From Streptomyces sp. BK239 (lineage in GTDB: Bacteria; Actinomycetota; Actinomycetes; Streptomycetales; Streptomycetaceae), in NCBI RefSeq assembly GCF_004217285.1, contig NZ_SHKS01000006.1, positions 310,001 to 374,000 on the forward strand: DNA of 64,000 nt, read 5' to 3'. The notes below the pieces were generated by a model. That model made no database searches. It saw nothing but the letters and a program-made list of their open reading frames with translations, and was not told the origin of the DNA. The position numbers and the translations under genes are program-made. Positions 32,599 to 40,415 of the stretch are shown here, piece after piece; position 1 is the stretch's first letter, and the number at the start of each line of letters is the position of its first letter.

Positions 32599-33669
32599 TC
32601 AGCCGTCGTGGCCGTTGTTGCCCTCGTCGCCGCCGTACAGCTCCGTGTACGACGGCCACGCCCCACCCGCTCCCTCCACCGGTTCCGCTGCCCGCACCGC
32701 CCGCACGATCGCGCGCGTCACCATGTCCGCGCCCGCCGCGAGCAGCTCGTTCAACGCGAGCGGATCCCCGGCGGCGGACGGGCCCCCCGCGGTGAGCGGA
32801 CGCGCGCCCGTCGCCAGCGTGAACACGGTGTCCCCGTCGTTGAGCAGATGCACCGGCCGCACCGCCCGCGCGATGCCGTCGTGCGCCGTACCCGCCAGCT
32901 TCTGCGCCTGCGCCTTCGTCAGGTCCGCGTCGGTGGCGACCACGGCCAGCGTCGTGTTCAGCGGCGGCGGAGCGTTGCGCGCCGCCGACTCGGCCAGACG
33001 CCGGCGCGCCGCGTCCCGCACACCGTCCCGCGGATACTCCACCCGCCCCTGGAACAACTCCCCGTACAACACCCCCGTCTCCGGATCCAGCACCGAGCCC
33101 ACCGCGTTGGCCACCACCAGCGCGGCCACCGTGATCCCCGAGCCGAGCACCACGCTCGCGCTGCCGACCCCGCCCTTCAACGGTCCGACCACCGCACCGG
33201 TCCCCGCGCCGACGCAGCCCTGCGGCACCGGCTCGCCCGGCCCGGTCGCCGCGGCCGCCTCCACCGCCGCCCGGCCGGCGGCCGCGTCCGGACGGGCCCG
33301 GAAGTCGCCGCCGCGCCCCAGGTCGAAGACACAGGCGGCGGGCACCACCGGCACCACGTGGGTGGGCTCCGGACCGACGGACACCCCGCGCCCCCGCTCC
33401 TCCAGCCAGGCCATCACCCCGGACGCCGCGTCGAGCCCGTAGGCGCTGCCGCCGGTCAGGACGACCGCCTCCACCCGCTGCACCAGGTTGCGCGGATCCA
33501 GGGCGTCGGTCTCCTTCGTGCCCGGACCACCGCCGCGCACGTCCACGGCCGCCACGGCCCCGCCCTCCGGCGCGAGGACGACCGTCACACCGGTGAGCCA
33601 ACCCTCGCCGGCCCGCGTGGCATGGCCCACCCGCACACCGGCGACATCCGTCAGAGCGTCAACTGTCAT
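32599..33669 (-). CDS. P1-family peptidase (DmpA / NylC type, Ntn hydrolase)
   Basis: 356 residues. Opening TDVAGVRVGHATRAGEGWLT, then VLTGGSAYGLDAASGVMAWL and VGAGTGAVVGPLKGGVGSAS, typical of the family that includes beta-peptidyl aminopeptidases and the nylon oligomer hydrolase NylC. Such proteins cut themselves and expose an N-terminal nucleophile. Here PPLNTTLAVVATDADL places the cut between Asn238 and Thr239, as in NylC rather than the Gly-Ser of DmpA. No signal peptide, so it is cytoplasmic. Natural substrate unknown. Start ATG 33669. On the same strand 158 bases upstream of the L,D-transpeptidase gene. Confidence 0.9.
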   Translation of the reverse strand: MTVDALTDVAGVRVGHATRAGEGWLTGVTVVLAPEGGAVAAVDVRGGGPGTKETDALDPRNLVQRVEAVVLTGGSAYGLDAASGVMAWLEERGRGVSVGPEPTHVVPVVPAACVFDLGRGGDFRARPDAAAGRAAVEAAAATGPGEPVPQGCVGAGTGAVVGPLKGGVGSASVVLGSGITVAALVVANAVGSVLDPETGVLYGELFQGRVEYPRDGVRDAARRRLAESAARNAPPPLNTTLAVVATDADLTKAQAQKLAGTAHDGIARAVRPVHLLNDGDTVFTLATGARPLTAGGPSAAGDPLALNELLAAGADMVTRAIVRAVRAAEPVEGAGGAWPSYTELYGGDEGNNGHDG

Positions 33670-33907
33670 GCCGGCCAGTCTCGCGCGTCCCCCTCCGCCG
33701 GCGGTGGTACGCACGCCGCCGCAACTGTGGCGGGCGGCTGGGGCTGGGGACGCGGTTGCCGTTGCCACTCCGGCTGCGGGAGCGGCTTCGGCTCCCCCTG
33801 TGGCTCCGGGCGGGGCTCCGGATCGTGCCGCGGCTGCGACCTCGGCTCCCGCTTCGGCCGGTCGACGACGGCACGGCCGGTCCGGTGCCGGGCCGTACCC
33901 TGGACCT

Positions 33908-34093
33908 ATGACCACCCCCTCGGCCCCCGAACCGCGCGAGCAGCCCAAGCCCGCGCTGATCTTCGACGACCCGCTGGACCAGCAGTCCTCGGACGACACG
34001 GACCGCGGGTGGGGTGAGCGCCCGGGCGCCGGCGGCGACAGTGCGGCCGACCTCAGGCGCTTCCTCGACGAGAAGCCGCCCCACCACCTCTGA
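33908..34093 (+). CDS. Small acidic conserved hypothetical protein
   Basis: 61 residues: MTTPSAPEPREQPKPALIFD, then DPLDQQSSDDTDRGWGERPG and a helical end (DSAADLRRFLDEKPPHHL). Charged, without membrane segment. TACCCT lies six bases before the ATG, which suggests a leaderless mRNA. The FDDPLDQQ and LRRFLDEKPPHH segments look conserved rather than random, and third-position G/C is high. Function unknown. Confidence 0.6.
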   Translation: MTTPSAPEPREQPKPALIFDDPLDQQSSDDTDRGWGERPGAGGDSAADLRRFLDEKPPHHL

Positions 34094-34172
34094 ACAGGCG
34101 CCGGCGCGGCCGGACGCGAGGCGACGCCGTCCAGGGCCGCCGCCGCACCCCCGGGGCCGCCGCCCCGCCGGT

Positions 34173-34652
34173 TCAGCGCCCGCCGTAACCGGGGCCCTGC
34201 TGCCCGCCATGCTGCTGCTGGGCGACCAGCGCGTCGCGGATCTCCTTGAGGACCTCCAGCTCGGTCACCTCGATGACCTCGTGGGTGCTCTCCTTCGCCT
34301 TCCTGCGGGCTTCCATCCGCGCCAGGTACTTGGCCATGGGCAGCACCATCAGGAAGTAGACCACCGCCGCGGTGATCACGAAGCTGAGCGTCGCTCCGAG
34401 GACCGAGCCCCAGAGGATCTGGATGCCCTCCTCGCCCTGGCAGCTCGCGCTCAGGCACGAGCTGTAGTGGTCCAGGTTCTGGGTGCCGATCGCGCCGACC
34501 AGCGGGTTGATGATGCCCTTCACCACCGAGTTGACGATGTTCGTGAAGGCCGCGCCGATCACCACCGCGACAGCCAGATCCACGACGTTCCCACGCATCA
34601 GGAAGGCCTTGAAGCCCTGCAGGACGCTCGGCTCCTTCTTGTTCTCGCTCAC
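34173..34652 (-). CDS. mscL: Large-conductance mechanosensitive channel
   Basis: 159-residue MscL subunit. TM1 is FLMRGNVVDLAVAVVIGAAF followed by TNIVNSVV; a periplasmic loop with two Cys (SSCLSASCQGEEG) joins TM2 (GATLSFVITAAVVYFLMVLP), and the C-terminal helix is charged. It forms a homopentamer that opens under hypo-osmotic shock. The chosen start is GTG 34652 (MSENKKEPSVLQGF), with GGAG ~12 bases upstream; a start at 34676 is less likely. The C-terminus is Gln/Gly-rich (QQQHGGQQGPGYGGR). Confidence 0.95.
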   Translation of the reverse strand: MSENKKEPSVLQGFKAFLMRGNVVDLAVAVVIGAAFTNIVNSVVKGIINPLVGAIGTQNLDHYSSCLSASCQGEEGIQILWGSVLGATLSFVITAAVVYFLMVLPMAKYLARMEARRKAKESTHEVIEVTELEVLKEIRDALVAQQQHGGQQGPGYGGR

Positions 34653-34790
34653 CTCGGGGACACTCCTCGTCTGCACAGGTCGTGGAACGAACAGCTCCGC
34701 AACCTACGTCAGGGCGAGGCGGGCGTGTCCAGCCCGGGGCGGCCGGCGAGGCCTCCGACACCGAACCGCGCACAAAACGCACCACAAGCT

Positions 34791-35453
34791 TCACCACAGC
34801 GTCACCGCCAGCCGCGCCGTCGCGCTCGCGCCCGCCAGGCGCACCGCCGTGGTCCGCGGCACCGACAGCACGACGAGCGCACCGTCGTCGGCCGGCCCCT
34901 CCAGGAGTTCCGGCACCTTCGTCACCCGCGCCCGGCGGGCCACCACCCGGGCCCGGCCGCCTCCCGCAGTCTCCTCGGCGGCGATGACGTCGACCCGGTC
35001 GCCGGGCCGCAGCAGCCGTACTGTCGCCGCGTCGGAGATCCGCACCGGCGCCGCCACCGTCTCGGGGGGAGGCGGACGGCGTACCGGTTCGCCGGTCGGC
35101 GCGAGGGCGCCGGTGCTCGGGCTGTCGTCGGGATGCCCGCGGGCCCCGTCCGCGTCACCCGGCCCCGCCGCCACCAGCGCGGCCGCGGTGACCGCCAGTC
35201 CCAGCGCCAGGGCCCGCCTGCGGCCGCGCGCCAGCCGGCGCGCCTGATACCGCCCACCGCGCACCCGCACGGGAGGGAACTGCGGCACCCCGCACGGCGC
35301 GGGAGCCTCCGGACCCGGCGGAAGCGCGCCGGGGGCGGACGGAGACGCGCACGGGGATGCGTTCGGAGTTTCGGACACAGGGAGAGAAGGAGCGAAGAAC
35401 ACGGGATCACCACCAGCGACGAGGAATCGGCCTGCGAGACCACGATCGGCCAT
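34791..35453 (-). CDS. SAF-domain membrane protein (CpaB/RcpC-like)
   Basis: 220 residues. A Pro/Ala-rich N-terminus (~70 residues) precedes a basic patch and one membrane helix (RRRALALGLAVTAAALVAAG). After a second Pro-rich stretch comes a SAF domain (APVRISDAATVRLLRPGDRV, DVIAAEETAGGGRARVVARR, ARVTKVPEL), and the end is LVVLSVPRTTAVRLAGASAT. SAF domains of this type occur in Flp pilus assembly proteins CpaB/RcpC, but no pilus genes are nearby. Start ATG 35453 is the first Met after an Arg/Cys-rich non-protein-like frame. Confidence 0.75.
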   Translation of the reverse strand: MADRGLAGRFLVAGGDPVFFAPSLPVSETPNASPCASPSAPGALPPGPEAPAPCGVPQFPPVRVRGGRYQARRLARGRRRALALGLAVTAAALVAAGPGDADGARGHPDDSPSTGALAPTGEPVRRPPPPETVAAPVRISDAATVRLLRPGDRVDVIAAEETAGGGRARVVARRARVTKVPELLEGPADDGALVVLSVPRTTAVRLAGASATARLAVTLW

Positions 35454-35628
35454 CGCACCGCCGCCCGCCGAAGCCCGTGGACGACCGAAGGGTTGTGGAC
35501 AACTCCCACACCCGAACGGTGACTTCCGCTTCCGTACCCTGTGCGCCGGCCCCCGCACCCCGTGCGGTAACTTCCCGCACCCCGAGCGCCAGCCCCCGCA
35601 CCCCGTGCGAGAACCCCGCACGGACGAC

Positions 35629-36462
35629 CTACGGCAGCTCGAACCCCGGATCCATCCCGCCCAGCGCCGTCGTGCACAGACAGTCCCGCTCGCCGTCGGC
35701 CGGCAGCGCCGCCACCGCGTCGAACAGCACGCCACGCAGCCGGTCCACGTTCGCCGCGAACACCTGGAGGACCTCCTCGTGCGAGACCCCCTCGCCGCTC
35801 TCCGCGCCCGCGTCCAGGTCGGTGACCAGGTTCAACGACGTGTAGCACAGCTCCAGTTCACGGGCGAGCGCCGCTTCGGGGTGGCCCGTCATGCCGACCA
35901 CCGACCAGCCCTGCGCCTGGTGCCACAGCGATTCGGCGCGGGTCGAGAAGCGCGGTCCCTCGATCACGACGAGCGTCCCGCCGTCCACCGGCTCCCACTC
36001 CCGGCCGCGCGCGGCCTTCAGCGCCGCCGCGCGCCCGGCGGGGCAGTAGGGGTCTGCCAGCGACACGTGCACCACGTTCGGGATCGCGCCGCCCGGCAGT
36101 GGCAGCCCGTCGAAGTAGGTTCCCGCCCGGGACTTCGTGCGGTCGACCAACTGGTCCGGCACGAGCAGCGTGCCGGGCCCGTACTCGGGGCGCAGACCGC
36201 CCACGGCGCACGGCCCGAGGATCTGGCGCGCGCCGACCGAGCGCAGTGCCCACAGGTTCGCCCGGTAGTTGATCCGGTGGGGCGGCAGATGGTGGCCGCG
36301 TCCGTGCCGGGGCAGGAAGGCGACCCGCCGGCCGGCGATCTCGCCGAGGAAGAGGGAGTCGCTGGGCGGCCCGTAGGGGGTGTCCACCTGAATCTCGGTC
36401 ACGTCGTCCAGGAACGAGTAGAAACCCGAACCGCCGATGACGCCGATCTCTGCGTTCGCCAT
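35629..36462 (-). CDS. mtnP: S-methyl-5'-thioadenosine phosphorylase
   Basis: 277-residue nucleoside phosphorylase that splits methylthioadenosine into adenine and methylthioribose 1-phosphate in methionine salvage. Motifs: EIGVIGGSGFYSFLDDV (phosphate binding), FLPRHGRGHHLPPHRINYRA, LWALRSVGARQILGPCAVGG, VVIEGPRFSTRAESLWHQAQ and WSVVGMTGHPEAALARELEL, where the Asn/Asp specificity residue region leads to YTSLNLVTDLDAG. The ATG 36462 gives MANAEIGVIGGSG; GTG 36471 adds three residues. It is downstream of fmdB on the same strand, separated by a tandem repeat. Confidence 0.94.
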   Translation of the reverse strand: MANAEIGVIGGSGFYSFLDDVTEIQVDTPYGPPSDSLFLGEIAGRRVAFLPRHGRGHHLPPHRINYRANLWALRSVGARQILGPCAVGGLRPEYGPGTLLVPDQLVDRTKSRAGTYFDGLPLPGGAIPNVVHVSLADPYCPAGRAAALKAARGREWEPVDGGTLVVIEGPRFSTRAESLWHQAQGWSVVGMTGHPEAALARELELCYTSLNLVTDLDAGAESGEGVSHEEVLQVFAANVDRLRGVLFDAVAALPADGERDCLCTTALGGMDPGFELP

Positions 36463-36495
36463 GACCAGCACACTAGCCGGAATCGAACACCGGCC

Positions 36496-36575
36496 GTCCC
36501 CGCTCCGGGGACCGACCTGTCAGCCGACGTCCCCCGCTCCGGGGCCAGACCTGTCAGCCGACGTCCCCGCCCCGG
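36496..36575. repeat. Tandem repeat, period 33-34 bp
   Basis: Two nearly identical copies containing CCGCTCCGGGG and GACCTGTCAGCCGACGT, plus the start of a third (GTCCCCGCCCCGG). It lies between mtnP and fmdB. Copies differ at two adjacent-region bases and by one C. Likely arose by slippage; a regulatory role is possible but unsupported. Confidence 0.7.
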
Positions 36576-36656
36576 CCTCACCGTCTCGGCGGACGCCGAA
36601 GACCCCGTCGTCGTGTCGTACGACGACAGGGTCCTGGAAGCGGGCTGTGCGGGTCC

Positions 36657-36980
36657 TCAGGCGGCGGAGGAGCCGGCGGACGTGCTCGCGCCGGACGGCT
36701 TCGAGTCCGAGGACGTCGACGCCGAGGACGACGACGAGGAGGACGAAGACGAGTCCGAGGACGTCGACGACTTGGACGACGCCGGGGAGCTGCTCGACGA
36801 GGAGCCGCGGCTGTCGTTGCGGTAGAAGCCGGAGCCCTTGAAGACGATGCCGACGGCGGAGAACACCTTCTTGAGGCGGCCACCGCAGCTCGGGCACTCG
36901 GTCAGAGCGTCGTCGGTGAACTTCTGCACCGCCTCGAGGCCCTCGCCGCACTCGGTGCACTGGTACTGGTAGGTCGGCAC
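36657..36980 (-). CDS. FmdB-family zinc-ribbon protein
   Basis: 107 residues. The first 50 form a zinc ribbon of the FmdB type: MPTYQYQCTECGEGLEAVQK, then CPSCGGRLKKVFSAVGIVFK with four Cys in two CxxC pairs. The rest is almost entirely Ser/Thr/Ala low complexity and probably flexible. The GTG 36980 has a perfect ribosome site (GGAGGA). A CIRCE element overlaps the region directly upstream, so HrcA heat-shock control is likely. Family members are thought to act as nucleic-acid-binding regulators; the exact role is unknown. Confidence 0.88.
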   Translation of the reverse strand: MPTYQYQCTECGEGLEAVQKFTDDALTECPSCGGRLKKVFSAVGIVFKGSGFYRNDSRGSSSSSSPASSKSSTSSDSSSSSSSSSSASTSSDSKPSGASTSAGSSAA

Positions 36981-36990
36981 TGTCTTCCTC

Positions 36991-37017
36991 CTGGCACTCT
37001 CACTCGATGAGTGCTAA
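36991..37017 (-). promoter_or_regulatory. CIRCE element (HrcA operator) upstream of fmdB
   Basis: TTAGCACTC-N9-GAGTGCCAG read in the direction of fmdB. The left arm is perfect and the right arm has two differences from the consensus GAGTGCTAA; the spacer is exactly 9. It touches the ribosome site, so bound HrcA would block expression. The CTGGCACTC variant arm is, as I recall, also seen at a Streptomyces groESL operator. Confidence 0.8.
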
Positions 37018-37047
37018 CGACGATCCATAGTGACGCATTCCCGGGGA

Positions 37048-38340
37048 TCAGTCCACTGTCACCGGCACGCGGTGACCCACGCCACGTGCGACCGTACGCT
37101 CGCGCGGACTCCCCACCAGCCGTGACCGCAGCGCCAGCAGCACCGCGAGGGCCAGCAGCGTGCCGCCCAGCGGCACCAGGAACCCGGCGCCCGTGCGGAG
37201 TCGGTCCTCCAGCTGGCCGGCGACCGTGACCGCCGCCGCCTGGCCCAGTGCCACCGCACCGGTCAGCCAGGTGAACGCCTCGGTGCGGGCCCCGGCCGGC
37301 ACCAGGCCGTCGACCAGTGTGTAGCCGGTGATCAGCGCGGGAGCGATACACATGCCGACCAGGAGGCCGAGGCCGGCCAGCACGAGCACCGAGTGCGCGG
37401 CCCACAGGCCGGAGGCCGTCAGCGCCAGCGCCGCGTACGCGACGACGAGGCGGTGCTGCGGGGCGGCCTTCCAGGCGATGGCGCCGCAGACCAGGCCGGA
37501 GAGCATGTTGCCGGCGGCGAACGTGCCGTACAGGATGCCGTTCAGGCCGGGCTCGCCGATCGACTCGGAGTACGCGGCCAGCGACACCTGCATGCCGCCG
37601 AAGACGGACCCGATCCCCAGGAAGGTCACGATCAGCACGCGCACGCCGGGGACGCTCAGGGCGGAGGCGTGCTGCACGCGCGCGTGGCCGCCGTCGGCGA
37701 CGGACGGCTGGGTGCTCTTCTGCGCGGCGAACAGCAGTCCGCCCACCAGGGTCAGCGAGGCCTCGGTGACCAGGCCGGCGGCCGGGTTCACGGCGGTGCA
37801 CAGCGCGGTGGCCAGCAGCGGGCCGACGACGAAGGTCAGCTCGTCCGTGACGGACTCGAAGGCCGCCGCGGTGCTCATCAGGGGCGAGCCCTTCAGCTTC
37901 ACGCCCCAGCGGGCCCGCACCATGGGCCCGACCTGCGGGACCGACGCGCCGGTGGGCACGGCCGCCGCGAACAGCGCCCACAGGGGCGCGTCGGCCAGGG
38001 CCAGCGCCGTGAGCGTCAGGGCGGCCACGGCGTGCAGGATCACCCCGGGGACGAGGACCGCGCGCTGGCCGTGGCGGTCGGCGAGGCGTCCGCTGTAGGG
38101 CGCGAAGAGGGCCATGGAGACGCCGGTGACGGCCGCGGCGGCGCCGGCGGCGCCGTAGGAGCCGGTGGTGTGCTGCACGAGCAGCACGATGGACAGGGTG
38201 AGCATCGCGAAGGGCTGGCGCGCCGCGAAGCCCGGCAGCAGGAACGTCCATGCGCCGCGGGTGCGCAGCAGTGACCCGTATCCGGGGCGGGGGGCGGCCG
38301 ACGAGTCCTTCGACGGCTCGGAGGTGACCGTGGATGCCAC
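37048..38340 (-). CDS. MFS transporter
   Basis: 430-residue, 12-helix major facilitator: LRTRGAWTFLLPGFAARQPF in helix 1, MALFAPYSGRLADRHGQRAV as motif A, and six further helices after a central cytoplasmic loop (SVADGGHARVQHASALSVPG). It is likely an exporter of the DHA1-like group; substrate unknown. The start is GTG 38340 (MASTVTSEPSKDSS) with AGAAAGG upstream. A longer in-frame version from TTG 38505 adds 55 basic residues without a membrane segment and is less likely. It follows the antiporter gene on the same strand after ~275 bases. Confidence 0.88.
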   Translation of the reverse strand: MASTVTSEPSKDSSAAPRPGYGSLLRTRGAWTFLLPGFAARQPFAMLTLSIVLLVQHTTGSYGAAGAAAAVTGVSMALFAPYSGRLADRHGQRAVLVPGVILHAVAALTLTALALADAPLWALFAAAVPTGASVPQVGPMVRARWGVKLKGSPLMSTAAAFESVTDELTFVVGPLLATALCTAVNPAAGLVTEASLTLVGGLLFAAQKSTQPSVADGGHARVQHASALSVPGVRVLIVTFLGIGSVFGGMQVSLAAYSESIGEPGLNGILYGTFAAGNMLSGLVCGAIAWKAAPQHRLVVAYAALALTASGLWAAHSVLVLAGLGLLVGMCIAPALITGYTLVDGLVPAGARTEAFTWLTGAVALGQAAAVTVAGQLEDRLRTGAGFLVPLGGTLLALAVLLALRSRLVGSPRERTVARGVGHRVPVTVD

Positions 38341-38615
38341 GGCCCGTGCCTTTCTGCCGCCTGGTAGCGCGACCCGGTGGAGCTGCGGGGCGCCGAGAGC
38401 TGTCCTCTTGCGCGTACGCGGTAGATACCGGCGCTCACTGCGGAGGGCGTCCCGGCCGCCATACGGTCGCGCCAGCTCTGCGTCAGGCAGAGTTGGTTCG
38501 ATCAAGGTGCGCCTTCATGATACAGGGATCACGCGCCGTAAGGCCTGTGAAAGTGAGCACCCTGACCGCCCCCGCCTTTCGATCCGGAGCGGTGTGAACG
38601 TGCTGAAACCGGCCG

Positions 38616-40145
38616 TTAACGCCTGCCTCGCGCGTCCCGTCCGTCACCTTCCGCGCCCCCGTCGGTGCCCAGCCAGCCGGCCAGCTTGCCGCCGCGGCCC
38701 ACGGCGCGCAGCCGGCGCTCGGCGGCGTCCCGGACCGGGTCGGTGGCCACGACGAGGAGTTCGTCGCCGCGCCGCAGGACCGTCGTCGGCAGCGGCACGA
38801 ACGACGTCCCGTCGCGCACGACGAGGGTGACGGCGGCCCCCGAGGGCAGCCGCAGCTCGTGCACCTCGACGCCGTGCATCTTGGAGCCCTCGGGGATGGC
38901 GACGGACAGCAGATGGCCGCGCAGCCGCTCCAGGGGCGCCGACTCGACGCCGAGGTCGGCGGCCTCGGCGCCCTGGCCGAGGCGCAGCTTGCGGGCCAGC
39001 CAGGGCAGCGTCGGCCCCTGCACCAGGGTGTAGACGACGACCAGCACGAAGACGATGTTGAAGATGCGCCGGCTGGCCTCCACGCCCTGCACCATCGGGA
39101 TCGTCGCCAGGATGATGGGCACCGCGCCGCGCAGTCCCGCCCAGGACATCAGCGCCTGCTCCTGCCAGGGCACCCGGAACGGCGTCAGACAGGCCACGAC
39201 GCCGAGCGGGCGGGCCACCATGGTCAGCACCAGGCCGATGACGAGCGCGGGCACCACGTCGTCGCCCAGCTCGTGCGGCGTGACCAGCAGGCCGAGCAGG
39301 ACGAACATGCCGATCTGGGCGATCCAGCCGAGCCCGTCGGCGAACCCGCGCGTGGCCGGCCAGTGCGGCAGCTTGGCGTTGCCCATGACCATCGCGGCGA
39401 GGTAGACGGCGAGGAAGCCACTGCCGTGCGCGATGGCGCCCGCCGCGTAGGCCACGACGGCGATGGCCATGACGGCGATCGGGTAGAGGCCGGAGGCGGG
39501 CAGGGCGACGTGTCGCAGTCCCCAGGAGCCCAGGAAGCCCACCGCTATGCCGATGGCGGCGCCGATGGCCAGCTCAAGGAGTATCTCGCCGATCAGCATG
39601 TACCAGTGTTCGACGGGCCCCGCGGTGGAGAAGGCGACGACCAGGATGACCACGGGTGCGTCGTTGAAGCCGGACTCGGCCTCCATCGTGCCCGTCACGC
39701 GCGCGGGGAGGGGGATCCTGCGCAGCACGGAGAACACCGCCGCCGCGTCGGTCGAGGACACCACCGCCCCGATGATGAGCGCCTGCCGCCACTCCAGCCC
39801 CACCAGGTAGTGCGCGCCCGCCGCCGTCACCCCGACGCTCACCGCGACGCCGCCCAGGGCCAGCGCGGTGGCGGCCGGAAGAGCGGGTCTGATCTCGTTC
39901 CACTTCGTGCCGAGGCCGCCCTCGGCCAGGATCACGACCAGGGCCGCGTAGCCGATGACCTGGGTGAGCTCGGCGTTGTCGAAGTGGATGTCGCCGATGC
40001 CGTCCTGGCCCATGAGGACGCCGATGCCCAGGTACACGAGCAGGCTGGGGAGCCCGCTGCGCGAGGAGATCCGGACCGCTGCGACGGCGACGAGCAGGAC
40101 GAGCGAGCAGACGAGCAGGAGCTGGTTGAGGTGGTGGACAGTCAG
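38616..40145 (-). CDS. K+/H+ antiporter-like protein (CPA1/NhaP2 type) with TrkA_C domain
   Basis: 509 residues. Residues 1-~400 form ~12-13 helices of a Na+/H+ exchanger domain (RSGLPSLLVYLGIGVLMGQD, VVSSTDAAAVFSVLRRIPLP with the Asp of the transport site, and ESGFNDAPVVILVVAFS). A cytoplasmic C-terminus holds a TrkA_C/RCK-C domain (HGVEVHELRLPSGAAVTLVV, then RRGDELLVVATDPVRDAAER). This architecture is typical of NhaP2/CvrA potassium-proton antiporters. The likely start is CTG 40145, because AGGAAAGGGAA lies just upstream; GTG 40169 is the nearest normal start but lacks a ribosome site. Confidence 0.9.
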   Translation of the reverse strand: MTVHHLNQLLLVCSLVLLVAVAAVRISSRSGLPSLLVYLGIGVLMGQDGIGDIHFDNAELTQVIGYAALVVILAEGGLGTKWNEIRPALPAATALALGGVAVSVGVTAAGAHYLVGLEWRQALIIGAVVSSTDAAAVFSVLRRIPLPARVTGTMEAESGFNDAPVVILVVAFSTAGPVEHWYMLIGEILLELAIGAAIGIAVGFLGSWGLRHVALPASGLYPIAVMAIAVVAYAAGAIAHGSGFLAVYLAAMVMGNAKLPHWPATRGFADGLGWIAQIGMFVLLGLLVTPHELGDDVVPALVIGLVLTMVARPLGVVACLTPFRVPWQEQALMSWAGLRGAVPIILATIPMVQGVEASRRIFNIVFVLVVVYTLVQGPTLPWLARKLRLGQGAEAADLGVESAPLERLRGHLLSVAIPEGSKMHGVEVHELRLPSGAAVTLVVRDGTSFVPLPTTVLRRGDELLVVATDPVRDAAERRLRAVGRGGKLAGWLGTDGGAEGDGRDARGRR

Positions 40146-40415
40146 CGGCGGTTCCCTTTCCTGGCGCACGCGACGCGCGCGCGGGTGCACACGTACATCG
40201 GACACGAGGGCGATGTGCCGCGCGTCCAACTACTTCATTACCTTACCTAACTCTTGACGATTTCTTGACGTTCGCTCGGGCAGGATCGAACGTCCTTCCG
40301 GGCTGGTTGCCGACTCCGCGTCAAGTGCCGCGGACCCCTGCGCCTATGGTTGCTCCAGCGCTCATTCAAAAGGACAGCCCGCCCTGCCGCTCGCGTTAGG
40401 ACAGCAAGGACAGCG

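Noticed and set aside
38341..38505. 55-residue N-terminal extension of the MFS gene from TTG 38505
   Set aside because: No membrane or signal features and no good ribosome site; kept only as an alternative.
40234..40253. TTAGGTAAGG-like sequence resembling an iron box
   Set aside because: Only about half of the palindrome is present; the second arm does not match.
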